DNA of 64,000 nucleotides, taken from contig NC_065532.1 in NCBI RefSeq assembly GCF_020184175.1, positions 35,278,001 to 35,342,000 of the forward strand. The letters run 5' to 3'. The stretch is from Aphis gossypii. Taxonomy: Eukaryota; Arthropoda; Insecta; Hemiptera; Aphididae. The translations under genes were made by a program, and so were the position numbers. The notes beneath the pieces were generated by a model. The model had not been told where the DNA came from and made no database searches. It saw only the letters and a list, made by a program, of their open reading frames with translations. Shown piece after piece: positions 13,381 through 28,500 of this stretch; position 1 is the first letter of the stretch; every line of letters starts with the position of its first letter.

Positions 13381-16300
13381 CAGTACTTTTCTTAAAGATC
13401 AAGAAAAAAGAAAATACAAATTAGAAAAACAATCATTTTTATACTAAACCAGTTTAAATTTCATTTTTTTAAGCTGTTCTAGGTACTTTTCTACAAAATT
13501 AAAATCAATAAATATAAATTAAAAATTATTCGCTTAGTCAAAATTCTTGAAAATTTAATGCAAGATCCCATATTTATAATTCTTATTTCAATATAAAAAT
13601 ATATAGACAATTTTTATGTATAAATGTGCATTTAAAGTTCGAATTTGGACAAAATTACATGCTTGAACAATGAATAACGATGTCAATTATTTTATTATAC
13701 GCAACTAAAAATCATTATTCGATGAGACTTAAGAATTTTAAGTATATTATGAATTTTATTAAACATAATGTCATTTTCAAAAGTATGAAAATATGTGTAT
13801 ATTAATTTTAAGAAATCACCTATTTATACCATGAACCTATCCACGCAATTTGAGGTAGGTTAAGTGGTATTGACTCAAAATGTTATAACAATAATAATAT
13901 AATTTATTATTATATTAATTAAATATTAATAATATAATAAATAGTTACAGTATTTTTTCAAAAATTAAATCCATCGAAATATTAAAAGTAAAATAAATTA
14001 CTTTAATAGCAATATCAAAAAACGTATCGTGAAATACACGACTCATACTTAATGATTTAGGCTGATGGCAGACAGTTTCCTCTCAAAATTGTTTTTCGTA
14101 TACAATGATACATCAAATTTGAAAACATTCATTACCGTAACTCACTTGTCACCTACTATACTGATGAGTGGTGTCCGCTTTTCCACCGTTTTTGTCATAG
14201 ATTGGATATTTTTAAACGAAAACACTATTTCAATTATTTGCTATAATTTAAAAAATATTAATCGTAAGAACTGAAAACTATTTGCTATTAAGTATTTTAT
14301 AATCAACTAAACACAAATACACAATGTATTTATACTAATCTAATGTAGTAACGTACAACGAGTGCTATTTATTAATTTACTAAAAATTCATTATTTTTAA
14401 ATATTATAAATTTATAACCAACATTTGTATGTTGTAATATGTCAACGAACATCTTTTGAAATATTTGAATACAGAAAAACAATATTAATAATAATACTGC
14501 TACGTATTCAGATACGTTCCTAACTAATATATATATATTTCAACTATTTACGGTGTATCGAATGCTCGGATCTATTTTATTAATAAGCCAATTATATATT
14601 TCTACCATGAGTCAGCAGTCACAACTGATGGGTAATTATATTATGCTATACAGTATTCACCGTGTTAGGACTATTGATCACAACTTCCGCATTTTCTATT
14701 TGAATATTCAATGCAAATGATAAAAGATATAACTTTTGAAATGTTTATACAAATAATATTCTTATTGTTATTGATGAAAACTAACATAGTTATATGGCTG
14801 TATAGGATATAGTACTCTGTATAATAAATAATAATTAATAACACATACAGTGCGTTTACATTATATATTTTATAGTATGTCTAAAACCAATATTTAATAA
14901 ACATTTGGAAGACAAATTGTGTAAATAAAGGATTATCTATCATATTCTATTTTCATTTAATATCGTTTTATCTATATATCTATTTTTATTATTTTTATGT
15001 ATGTCAATACGAATAATTCTTTCTTTTTCTTCCTTATTGTTAACTTATTATCATAATAGTAATATCAACAACTATCATTTTATTTTTATATTATTTTTCT
15101 TTATTATTATTGATTTAATGTGAATTGGACTAAAAACTGTTAAGAATATAACACATTGCACGTAACTAATTTAGTAGTATTTAATTTTTCATAAATTAAA
15201 AAGAAGGAAATATGAAACCACTTAATTACAATTAAAGCTAAAAAAAAAATACTTACTCATATTTTACGTATTTTATGTGCCGATATAAAAATAACGATTT
15301 AAAAGAATTAAAACAGATAGGTATTATTTAACAACTCTACCCTTAGCTATTTATTTATGTTGAATCATTACCAATAGTTTGAGAAGTGAAATACTCATAC
15401 TCACGTGTAATATTTATGAAAAAAGATTTAAAATAATAATCAATCACGGCCTCGATAGTGTGGTATCACGGGATTCATGATTATTACCTTCTTCATTCGT
15501 ACACATCATAACGAAATACATTTACCAGCGACAATGCAGTTTTATTATTTTTAACATTAGAATAAATTGAACTTTTGTTATCAAACACTTCAACCTTTAG
15601 AATAATTACTTTGTTAAATCATGCGATGTTTCAATCTTAAGGTAAATTATTATAACTTGTAGATACCAAGTATGATACTACATACATATACGTACAACAT
15701 AAATTGCAATTTAAACATTCTTACATCCCACGTTTTAATATAGTTATAGAAAAAACCTAAAGGAGAACACTGATAATTGTCTTATCTATTGTTAATAGGT
15801 AAATATACTCTAATATTAAAAATAATAAAATCGTATCGATTATGGTATTATAAATGTAATACGTTATGTGAATATAAGACGGAGAAAATAAATACGAGCA
15901 TAACGTCGTATAAAAAATTACTTATTTAACACGTATTATCTCAACTTATAAAATGGAGTTCAGAATTATTGAAAAAATACAACTTTACTAAGTATCAGAT
16001 TATTTATTACGCGAGATCACAAAATCGCTATTCTGATTATTTATCACTAACATAAAAACATAAAAATAGAAAAATAAGAAATAAGTACATCTTATGCTAA
16101 GACAATGCTAATTTTTTAATTTGATTTTGCATATAAATGAAGAAATTATGAGCTTTTTTTGGTTTTAGGACATATTTCTTCTATTTCAAACTTTTTGACA
16201 AATATTATTTTAATCAATAAATAATTTTATCAATATTTTCCTCGATGATGTTTTTATTTAATTAAATATAGGTAACTAAAATTGTTAGAATTAAATTTAT

Positions 16301-16599
16301 TATCTATTTTTATCATATTTTTGTTAACCAGATAAAATGTTTTCCTAAAAGTGCTTGGAGATTGCTGCATAAAATATGAGCAGTAGTTATACTTGGCTGT
16401 TGTAAAGTTATAAGTTGTAACTAAATAAAATGAATTCATTACAATAGTAAAAAAAAATAGTTTTTAATTTAAAAAAGTGTATTTTAAAATGCATAATATT
16501 CTGGATGTTTAAGGGCATATTTAATAACTTTTTAGAGCCTTTTAATCACGTTTAACACATAATAACAAAGAACGAATAAAAAACTACCTATGTCTTATT

Positions 16600-17700
16600 T
16601 TCTATTAGTCTTGTAAAAGATCTCGATGGCACTTACGCTTCCAGCGTCTTGGCAAAATACTATTATATTGAAATACTTTATTAGATTTAATATGTGAAGC
16701 TAGACGATTATGAAATCTTTAATAAAAATATGTTGCTTCTTTATTTATTGTTTTTATTTTTAGATTATAATGTGATGCATGATTAGAAAAAGAGGAAGCA
16801 GAAAGTTAATACTATATTTAGATTTTACTTTTTAGCATTACTCCACAACTGAAGGCTATAGGTCCATGTTAGTTTTAGGATAGTTTTCTATACTAATAAT
16901 TTAATTTTTATCAAAATAAAATTAATAATTATTATTGTTAACTTAAGTTTTCAATATAGTACATAGACGATTGTTTAACGATATTGTTTGTCCCTTAGTT
17001 CTAGCATGATTGACTTGCGTTAATCTTTGTTTTAACGTTAGACTAATGTATTTAACTAATGGAGAAGATGAAAGAAGAACACCATAGAGAGATACATTTT
17101 GATATAAGGCTAATCCAAAAGTGAAAGCTATGTAAATACCTAGACTTATTTTTATTTACTTTGAAGCGCCATTTTGTAAACCAACTGTCCATGTTTTCGA
17201 GCTGGTTTTGTAGATTAGTTAATACAATGAGTGAATCGGAATTAATAGTCATATTAACTTATCATTAATGTAATCGGCCACTTAAATAAATAATTTTGAA
17301 TGTTATATTTTATATCATTTGGATTAAAGGATTTGACTATCAAAGTAAGTGGAAGAGGAGAATTTAAATATTTTTCAACCACATTCAACTTAATAATGTC
17401 TTCAATGTTTGAATGTGGTTAAAATGTTTCATAGATGTGGAGTTTGAAAAGTTCAATCTTCTCTGATTCAGTGGATGTAAAACTGCCATTAGATTCTTTT
17501 ATAGGTAGCTCTGGTGTTTTATCTTTAAGTACTTGTTTTGTCGCTCTCTAAAGACTACCGTCCTTATAGTGAGATTTGTTAAATAATATTGAAAATTCGT
17601 TGTCATATTTTAATCAAGAATATTTTTCAGCGAATTTTTTAAGTAGTTAAAATTTTGCTTATATAAAGATAGACGTGTGCTCAGATTGAAATTAATTGGA
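16600..17700 (-). pseudogene. Relic of a Jockey-like LINE reverse transcriptase ORF, internally deleted
   Basis: Read on the minus strand, several blocks recall the C-terminal half of insect Jockey-clade reverse transcriptases. In order they are: an N-terminal block with FNPNDIKYNI (about 17330-17280); LQNQLENMDSWFTKWRFKVN (about 17220-17150); WTYSLQLWSNAKK (about 16867-16829); RFHNRLASHIKSN; and a terminal RRWKRKCHRDLL (ending about 16612). The blocks lie in different frames and contain stops. The expected palm region with the YxDD motif is missing between the first and second blocks, so the copy has lost its catalytic core as well as its frame. Boundaries are approximate. Confidence 0.65.
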
Positions 17701-17814
17701 AGTACTACTTTACTGTTTGAGGCTGACTAGATGACATATTAATACCTAATCATTATTTTTTTAGGTAATCGATATTTTATAATAAATAAATTTACAGAAT
17801 TGATTCACAAAATC

Positions 17815-20800
17815 ATGAATGAAACACATACTAGTCTTTTACAACAATTATACAGTGAGATAAAGTCAGGTAAGTTGATTCTTAATATAAAAATGTACCT
17901 AGGTTAATTCTACAATAGATATTATTATCAATAGGTACAAATGTACAATCATTGTGTATTTTATTTAAATTGATTTGAATTTTTTTTCCTATAATAAACA
18001 TTTTATAAAATTGCAATTAATACATTTTGTACTTCATATTATAATGTTTTCACTTAGACAGTACGGTAGACTCGTGGTTATTTGTTAGTTCACCAAGGTC
18101 AATATGCATTATTTTAACACTGTACTTGACATTTGTGCTCAAGCTTGGTCCAAAATTCATGGAAAAGCGAAAACCAATGAACATCAAGTATATAATCCTA
18201 TTCTACAACTTAATGCAGATTATATTTAATAGTTACATTTTGACTTACGTGAGTTTATAATAATTATGAATGTTATAATACACAATTATTAGTATTATTA
18301 TTATAATTTTAAGAAATATTTTAATATGTATTCAATTTGAAATTGACCTGATAATTCGTTTTTTTTTTTTAATTCAATAATTTGATTAATTAATCATCAA
18401 TCACATATAAGTAACATACTTTAATAACAATATTTTTAACTCTTAAGACTTCCTAAAAACGATTTACCAGCATGTGTTACCGATGTCTTACAAACACATA
18501 ACATACAAAGTTTTACATTATAAAGAATCGATTTTACACGATTATTTTGAATATTGTAGAAAATTAATCCTTTATTAAATTTAATAGTAAAAATATTATC
18601 TATGACGCGTATAAGTTTTTAAGTTTTTTTTTATATTTTAATTCCGAAACAAGTCATGAGTATTTTAAAACTATAAATTGCCTGTATATAAAATTTTTAC
18701 ATTTATCCTGGATTCTTCTGAAAGTTAAATTTGTATGCTCTGCATTAGCAAGAAAAAGGAAACACATAATACTTAATAATATATTAACATTTTGAATATA
18801 ATAATATTAATTAAATTAGGTATGTAGAATATCATTAATTAATTGATATGTTGATCAGTTACCATACTAAATTATTTCAATCTTAAAATAATATATTTAG
18901 TTATCAAATTTATATTTATTTTTTCATGCATTCAAATAGGAGTCTGGAGTATAGATGGTTAATATAATAATGTTTAAAAAAACAAAATAACGCTGAAAAG
19001 ATGTAAAAACTAAATATTAATAAATATTTTAAAATAAAAATATGATAAATATATCAATAAATATTATTGTTGCTTTGCATAATAATAATAATTATTATAA
19101 CTAGAGTCCTAGAACATTAATTTTTGTGTGAATTTTATTATTGTATATATATATATTATATTTATGATTATAAATCTATTCTTGAATACATTGATCATTA
19201 ACTTATTTTAATAATGAAATTTACATTTTAGCAATTTATTAGACCAGAAGTTGCTAGTTATTTATGGAGCCATTTATGTCATCCAGATTCTACTAAAAGC
19301 ACTATTGCACATGAGGTAAGATTATTGTGTATTAAGTATTATAAACATTATATATAATTTTGTTTACATTGCAATTGTTGGTACCTCATTGTCAGTATTA
19401 CAAATTATTTTAAACCATTGCAATATTAAATTAATACTTAATACAAAATTACTTAAATTACAAATACTTTCTAATTGGATAAAAAAAAAACCTATAAATC
19501 GTTTAGATAATTTATTTGATCAGCATTATTATCAATGACCAATTTAGATTTTAGACGTTCATAAAAAAAAAAAAAACAGTAATAAAATATTTTATAAAAT
19601 AATAAGTTTTTACTTAATTGTCAAAAATATTTTTAACCTAAATATTCATAAATCGGGAAAAAGTATGATACCACAATGGTGCCAAATGTTACCTTAATGG
19701 TTAATAATTTAAAAAAAAAGTATTTTATTTTTTATTTTTTTAACATGCCTTACCCTCAACGGTCATTTAGATAAATATACGTTTTATATTAAATTAGGTT
19801 AAGTAGATTTAAAGAAATTTAATATTTATAAAGATAGAATTTGGGTCCTGATTTAGCAATTAGGACAGTGATTCCGGAAGTTAAAAATTTTCTTTTTCCT
19901 GGATATATAATATGCGGTTTTCGGTTAAAATATGTCTTATGTTGATATGAACATCATAAGATGTCTTCAAGTACATAATACAGAAGTGTTTTATTTTACC
20001 ATTAAGTAGCCATTTGATAATGTAAATCTAGTTATAATATTACTTCATAGTGAAACAACATTACGCAATCAAAAAATAATTAAACGTAAAAATTAAAAAT
20101 AATTTGATTTAGTAGCTATTTCTTCCATGGGTCTTAAGTTGCAATAGATATTATACCTAGTTTTCTTAATGAATAACGATTTAATCAAATAATTAAAAAT
20201 AAAGGAGAATAAAATTGTATAAAACCACACATATATATATATATATGAGACGAACATCTTCCAATTCAATAATTAGGGTTTTAAACTAACGAATGGAGCA
20301 ACAATGGCAAATCCATTATCTACTTTCTTAGATCAGGTCTTTAAAGTATTTATATTAATCGATTTAAAACAGACACTAGAGAATTCTTGGACAATTTCCT
20401 AAAATTTAGATAAACTATGTGAATGAATCAATGAAGCAATTATAGATAAAGAACTTAACATAGAAGTATTCTACGAAAATATAACTGCCGATACACTTCA
20501 ATAAAATACACAGAAATTGAATTAGAATTTAAAATGTAAATAAAAAAACTTGCACTTGTAGATACCTATGTCACCAATAACCTAAATCAATGTTGGCTAC
20601 AAGAAATTACTTTAGTCTATGTTTGATATGACGATAATAACTTTGCAATGGAATTCCGTAGGTATTTAATAAATTAAGTAAATTGTTTGTACATTTTAGG
20701 TTAATATTTTAAATTAAATAAATAATTTAACTGTATTAATACTTTAATATAATATCTAAAAATAAAATCTTTAAATCGATGATATTTTTATCCATATATT

Positions 20801-23800
20801 GTTTTACTATAGCAATAATTTTGTTATCTGTCCTACCTAAGTCTGTAAATAAAAAGAAACATAATAATATAATATCAATAATAACGTGTATGCAATATAC
20901 ATATTATGCACAATATCTACTTCAAATTAGAAAGTATATTTTAATATAATTATCAATTATACCTACAAATTTAGTGATTATTATTTCCATTGTAAATAGC
21001 TGGAATATTGATTTTTAATAAGCCACCAGAGCACTATTTTACGACTTTAGGTACACAATTTAGGTAGGTATACAAGCAATTATTATAAAATCTTAAAACT
21101 ATAAATATCAACAACGACAATACTAATAATATAGATTTTGATGTTTGTAAAAATTATAAAAATTAAAAATCAAATTAATATCATAAAGATGTTTGACCTA
21201 TTATATTTACTATTATACACGTAGTGAAATAATATTAAAAAAAAAAACAATATTGTTGATCATATTCGTAAAAAAATATATTATTCATATTAAGTGTATT
21301 TATCTTTCATTATTGATAAAACATAAAATATATTTCACATATTATAATAAATTTATATAATATACATAGTTGCAATTAAATAAAACTACATACTCTATAT
21401 AGTTGTGTAGAATACGTGGCACGATATAAGATAGATCTAGTCGACGATTTCATCATCACTTGTTAAGTCGAGTCTACACGATGATAGTAATATACCTACA
21501 GTAATGCAATTTTAACAGCTAATATAATGATAATTTATTTAAGAGACTGTCGTGATAATAATATAAATAAACCTATAATCGTTGCTATTATAACACATAA
21601 TATCATACTATCAAACTTACAATGATAGTTTATTGTAGATTTAAGTAACTTGAGACTTACCTAAAAATATTTTTAAACACTAATATTAAGGTCCAATTTC
21701 AATAAAAAAAGCGCTTTTTTTATGCTCTAAACAATACATTCTAATTAAATAATTTGATTAGATTTAATGACATTCTTATATTATTTAACAGGTATCCATA
21801 AAATAATTGAACAGAATTAGTATAATTTAACACTACCTTAGTTTTATATTTTTACATTCATGCTTATATAATGAATATGTCCCCAAGATAATGTATTTCA
21901 CCGATAAAAGTCATCTGAGTACACGGCAGTACGCCATACTAAGTTCAAACAGAATGATGTGTATCTTTGCATGCACCAATTCATCCGGCTTTTCTCACCC
22001 TCATATTTTTGGTTCTTGACTTCTTCGGATTTTAAATTTTAAAATACAGACTAAGCCAAAATAGCTCAGGATAATGTAAAAAATTGAATCTTTAAAATTA
22101 AGTCATTTTAACAATGAAAACTTTTAAAGCTTACACATTTGTTACTGACTTACTTGCTCATCATAAAAATTATAAAGCATTAATCTCTTATAGGTAGAAA
22201 CTAGAAAAGCATACTTCACTTCGGCACAAAGAATCGTTATGTATAGTAATTTTTAAGTAAAGGCAAAAATCTGAAAACAGCAATTTTCTTAAAAATAGTA
22301 CCACTTTATGGAAAAAGGAAGTTATAAATGCGTGAAATAATAATAATAATTAAGCATAGAGACCAAAAAATAAGCAAATAAGAAGTGCAGTAACTATAAT
22401 GAGAAAAATTTCTATTGTTATAATATAGGATATAATATAAATGGCTGGGGCACGTATAAGTTCTTTGTTTCACAATGATGTACGTTTAAAAAAATTTAAT
22501 AAAAAATAAAAATATAATACTAACTAGCTTAACTTTAATTTGAAAATTATAATTTGAAAAAATTCAATGATTTTTTTTCTCAATTTTTATCCAATTATTA
22601 TTTATTATATTATTTTACAACTACCTATTTATGTTGTAGTATTATATAAAATATATATAATTTAAAATGGATCAGTATATAATATGTATCTAAAATCATA
22701 TTATCCTCAATATAGTATTTAACATAAACACTTACTCTAATCATACAAGTACCTACACTTATCTTAAAAAAGGTTATACTTTATAGTGTGTAATAATTTT
22801 ATCCCCCCCTCTAAGTCAACTATATCTTCGTATCAAACGAATGTATTGTCCATCTCAGCTTTGGTTTGAATTGTACAACATTAAAATTTTTGTTTATTTT
22901 TCTATTTGCCTAAAAAATATTAATAATACTAATGATTTATGTATTTTAGATACATACTGCTTCGTGGTACTTCGCATTATCAAAAATTATAGATTTATTA
23001 GATACGGTAAGTAAAAAACACTTTACCTAATAATAATATAAATTAACATTCAATGCATACAATTTTTTTAAATTACTAAATTTACATAATATAAATTCAT
23101 AAAAAAATAAAAATAAAATGTTTTTATCGCCAACTCCATATTTAAATACAAACAAAATGTATTGCCAAGTTTTTTTTTAACCACCGATATCGCCAAATGA
23201 ATCCCTGATGCATGATCTAACAAATTCCCGTAACTAATAAACGAAGAATCGTTAACAAATTCTAATTGTATCATTATTATATTAGTTAAACAATATGATA
23301 TTTTTAAGTTAATACACAATTATAAATAATGGATTTCTTTTATTCGGATAACCTTTTAATATTTGATCTGGGTTAGTTTACTAAGGATTTGTTAAGAAGA
23401 CACCGCACCCACATTGTTGTCTGAAACTTAAATTTAATAATATATCAATTAGTTATATTATCGAAAAAATTTTATAACACAAAATTAGTAATAAATTTAT
23501 TATGTTTTACGTTCGTAAGACAGAATTTACGCATGTGAGTGTGGTGCCATTTTAATGTGACTCGATACCGACCGTTTTTAAAGAGTTCAGTATAGGCTGT
23601 TTCCGTTGCACTGCCGTCATATTATTGTGAATGGGTGTGTACTTTGTAGTATATTGTGTTGTGTAGCGTGTTTATTAGATAAAAGAGATAGCTGTGTGAT
23701 CCCGCACGTACACAACACTGCACGCACATGTCATCAATCTCTTGACAACAAATAATATTTATTACAAAAAGGCGTAAATACTACCTATCATTTTTATGCA

Positions 23801-25594
23801 CCGTTGTGATAAAACTAGTAATAAGATAAAAAATGTAAAAACATAGGTAGTATTTAAATTCATTATGAAGTTAAAACGAGAATGATCAATCAATTTTTCA
23901 TTTTTTTTTTTTTATCCCGTTTAATCATTAAACGGTTTAAAATTTATTTAAATGTTTACATTTTAAAACCACATCCAAGCCCCCAAGAAATGGATAAAAG
24001 TTTACGTTTGAAAAAGTGAGATTATCAATCTTAAGTAAATTTCAAAACGAATTCATATATTTTTTTAGATTACTTATTGTAGTATTATTTTTATCGGTAT
24101 AATGCACAAAAAGTAGGTAGGTATATTTTATTAAAAAATTCCAGTCAGTACCGAATCTTATTTTTACACAATAAAATAAGGGAACATACATTAATCAGTA
24201 CACAAAATATGTTTTAAAATAAAAATTACTTTGATAATAAATATATAATATTAATCATATACCTACATACTTTAAATCATCTTTTTTATCTTTTTTTTTT
24301 AATAGGTGTTTTTTGTATTAAAAAAAAAACAATCGCAAATTTCATTTTTACATGTTTATCATCATGTTAACATGGTAATAACTTGTTTTGCCCAAATCAG
24401 ATTCATCAAAAGTAAGCATTTAATATATTATTGTATATTTATATTCGTATTACATAATAAGTTTAAGTAAAATGTATGTTGTTTTAGTGTTCAAGGTTTT
24501 TCACAAGAGTTAACTAATTTAATACTTTAAGGTTATATAAGTTGCATGCACTTTGGTGTTAATAAATCTTTATTGACTCTGTAAAGTAATATAAATGCAT
24601 TTTATAAGCTAAATAAGAATATTCGAAAAAAAAATGTATAGTTGCCACTAGCCAGTAGGTTAGGTTACAAAATTATTCTACAGGTTGTAAAATAGTGTAC
24701 CTATCTTTTTTTTTGAATCTATATGATTAGAAACAATAATAACTATAAAAAAATCGTGAATATAATACAATATAAGTATTAAAATAGTTTTTAAGGTAGT
24801 AAAAAATTTAGGTACTGAAAACATTACACATTTTTACGTACCTACATATTGTTATAAGCCTATAAGCAAATAATTATCAGAATTTTCAGATTTAATTTAT
24901 ATATCTTTGATTCAAAAATAGAATTCAATAAATTGTATGTATCCAAAACCTAACAGTTTCTATTGGTTTAACTTAGGGGCACAAGTAATTTAATTAGGAT
25001 ACACATATCCGCTAACCGCGTTGCATTGATTTAATTATATAGACACAATAGGTACATACAATAATAATTAATGGTATAGTAATATTACGAACATGTTTTA
25101 CATTATTATAATATCTGATATTCATTGTTCGTAACATGTATTTTACAGTGTTAAAAAAACATTTTTAACTTATTAAATTATCCGATTGTTTACTAATTAT
25201 TTTACGATATCAATGTAACTAATAGGTGAAAATGCTGCAATCGGAACCATCATTAATTCATTTGTTCACGTAGTCATGTACAGTTACTATTTTTTAACAG
25301 CACTTGGGCCAAGCGTGCAAAAACATTTATGGTGGAAAAAATACCTAACCCGTATACAAATTGTAAGAATATCAATTCATAGCTCTTAAACTATAAATGT
25401 ATTTCTAACAAATTATGTGTAATTTTCAGATCCAATTTATAATAGGTATACTTTACTGTATCGGCCTCATTGTGTTTAATTGCACTCATTCCAAATTATT
25501 TATTCTGTACATATTGGTCGACGTATTCATATTTCTTTATTTGTTTTTAAAATTCTATAAAAAAACATATAAATCGAAAGGCAAGAGTCAGTAA
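17815..25594 (+). CDS. ELOVL fatty acid elongase, array copy 2 (7 coding exons, 264 aa)
   Basis: Second elongase of the tandem array. Coding exons are 17815-17869, 18058-18248, 19232-19315, 22950-23006, 24306-24411, 25226-25362 and 25430-25594 (795 nt, open throughout). The first-helix block begins DSWLFVSSPR, followed by KLGPKFMEKRKPM. Exon 4 ends DLLDT and exon 5 gives VFFVLKKKQSQISFLHVYHH, with the catalytic His box at residues about 145-149. Exon 6 carries HVVMYSYYFLTALGP and the WWKKYLTRIQI block. The C-terminus is short and ends KGKSQ, again KxKxx. The N-terminal exon is the shortest of the three copies (18 codons). Introns 3 (about 3.6 kb) and 4 (about 1.3 kb) are long; intron 3 holds a possible retroelement relic. 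A candidate promoter and non-coding first exon lie about 6 kb upstream. The length fits the family. Confidence 0.93.
20240..20560 (+). pseudogene. Possible reverse-transcriptase relic, perhaps Penelope-like (weak)
   Basis: In intron 3 of ELOVL copy 2 the plus strand reads LTNGATMANPLSTFLDQVF (about 20280-20340). This resembles the dG-x-x-MGnPLSpfla-evF block of Penelope-like and some other reverse transcriptases. Downstream frames show many stops and only faint further resemblance. It is a decayed fragment at best, with uncertain ends. Confidence 0.3.
23385..23765. repeat. Probable dispersed element in ELOVL copy 2 intron 4
   Basis: A block with clearly different composition from the surrounding AT-rich intron. 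It contains CACCGCACCCACATTGTTGT, GTAAGACAGAATTTACGC, GTGGTGCCATTTTAATGTG and CCCGCACGTACACAACACTG. The GTAAGACAGA motif recurs inverted near 45899-45912 (TCTGTCTTAC), suggesting a repeat family. No clear terminal repeats or target duplication were found, so the class is open. Confidence 0.4.
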
Positions 25595-28500
25595 ACCCAA
25601 CAACTATTAAGATATTTGAATACGTGTGCATGTTTGTGTGTATTACATTTATGTCATTAATTTGTCATTAATAATAATACTTAATTCAATATTGATTAAA
25701 GTAAATACACAATAATGATTTGTTTTAAAATGTAAATTTACATATTTTATATCGTCTACATTATAATTATATTGAAATTTAAAACTAAATAATGTTTATT
25801 GCCAATATAAATTTATAAGTTGTGATTTCAACTAAATCATGTATTATATTTAAATTACACGTGTAGTTTATTTTACACTTTTTGAGAGTGCGATGTTTAA
25901 AAAATATTATTTATCGCATTTGTATTTTACGACGTATGTGTTTCATAGTATTGTCCATTATTTTTAATTATTATTTTGCTATGTATATTATTATTAATTA
26001 CTCGTAATGTATTTATGTATTATCAAAACAATTACAACCGTAAATTGATTAAAAAATCAACTAATACGTCTTAATGTATAATACATAAGTATTTTATTGT
26101 TTTTATTCCATTATAGAGTATTTCTTATTTTCATAATTTTCATCACTAACTAATAATATTTTGCAACATTTAAAGCATATTATATTATTAAACATGGAAT
26201 AATAAAATTATATTTTATGAACATTAATAATACATAATAGTTGATACTCTAATATTTTTAGCTTAGTATTCAACAATTTGTTAATCATTGTCAATGAAAA
26301 AAAAAATTAAAAATCATGACCTCATTTTATAAATTATATGAATTATGATAATCATATTAAAATTAGATTACAAAATGTTATTTCATTGTTGTCAATTGAT
26401 TTAATTTGAATAATATTCACAATTTCAATAATTAACGATTTTAAAAACATTGATTTAATACAAATGTCAAATTCTTTTGATAGATAACTACAGAATAATA
26501 TGAAAATTGAATTGCTATTCGACCAACTATTTTGGTTAGATATATTATTCAATTTACAAGTAAAACATTTCAATTAAAGTAAATAAAAAAGGCATTGTTC
26601 ATTTTGAACAAAAATATGAATCTTTATTTTAGTATACAAAAGGATAATACCAGTAACATATGTCAATTCCGCTGTCTATTTTTATTCACAAGTAAGCATA
26701 ACTTGTAAATATTTTTAGAGTAGAGAAATCAATGTATTGATTTTACATACATAATTAAATATATATATTAAATTATGTGTGTTTAGTGTTTACCTTTTTT
26801 TGAAACTTTCAATTTTAATGAAAATTTCTGTTAACAAATTAAATGTATTTAGAGCTAGTGCTTTAGGGCTTAAAAGTAAATTTCTATTAGTTTTAAAAAT
26901 AATCGAAAAAAAAGCTAATAAAAACTAGAATTTTTATACAACTCCATTTTTTGATGAAATCGATTTTATATTTTTAATTTAACTCTAACAGATGGTTAGG
27001 TAGTAATAGAAATTTGAAATTTTCACAGAATCTTAAGTTATTTTTAAAATATTTTGAATCTTCTGTGTTGTAAATGAATTATTTATTTTAGTTTTTTTTT
27101 CAACTTATATATGATACAATTTTTGGATAAAATACTTAAAATATATATATATACGAAGTTTCGGATAAAATTTTCACATACATACCAGTCAAAAAATATC
27201 GAAAGTAGGTATCTACATTGTCACAATATTTTTATATCTAAACGCTTAAAATTCGTCAAAATCATGAAATATAGCTAATTATTTTGTATTTATTAATAGG
27301 TACATAAGGTTTTAAATATTCGTATAATCATATCTTGGGTTTGAAAATTTAATTCAAAATCCAATATAAGAATTATAAAAAAAGTTAAGCGTAATTCGAC
27401 AAATAGCCATCTGAAATTAAAATTTCAACAAAATTGTATATTTACATTCAAAAAAATAATTTTTTATTAAATGGTTTTGGTTTTCTTTTTGTAATTACAA
27501 AATAATTAATCATATAAACTTGAAACATTTTATTGTTACTTAAATTATCAATTTTTAAACTTAATTAAATTCTCAAAATATTTAGGCTCAATTCAACTTT
27601 TTAGTTAGTTAATTTTTCAAATATTTTATTAAAGTATTAATAAAAACAATTAGGTCAAGTAAAAAAGCTTGGTAATTTAATAATATTTTAAATACATCGG
27701 TTCTAAATTTGTATAAAAGCGATTTAAGTTAATTTTTTTAAATAAATCATCAAATCATAAAATTTACAAATTATTTTTTATTTAAAATGTATAGTGTTCA
27801 ATTATTAATCCTAAAATTTAAAAATTTAATTCGAGGATTCTCATAAATGTTTCATATTGAAACCTAAAAATTTTAAAAATATATGAAGCAATTTTTTTAG
27901 AAATTTTAACAATGCAAATTAATTACGAATTTTTAGTTATATTGTTGTAATTCTAAAATAAAATTCGATTAAACTTGAAACTTTTACATAGATTGCTTTA
28001 TTTTATACACACTATGACATTTTTATAATAATATTCATCCTCTTTTTAATTTGTTGCCTAGTAGTTGCCTATATACCGAACCTATTCACACTGTGTTTAC
28101 GTTCTACGTTAAGTCGTTAAGAGTTGAGTTAAAAATAAATAACCATAGGTATATGATATAATATATATATCATAAACAAACAATTTAATAAGCAAACAAT
28201 TTCAAACCAACTTGCCATTTTAATATAATTATTCTAAGTATTTATGTGGATATTTCTATTTACAACTCTTAACTCTTATTAACATCTATAATAAATTGAT
28301 ACTTAATATTTAAAATGGGTAACATATTAAGCTCTGACCTATATTTTTTTTTTTTTAATACTTAATACATGACAACGAATTCAACGAATTAAAATCAAAT
28401 AATATGTAAATAATATGCAAATGTACATTGATACAATAAAACAATAATAAAATATTAATTAATTTTAATTATTTAAAAAAGGTCCTAGGGAAGTATAATA

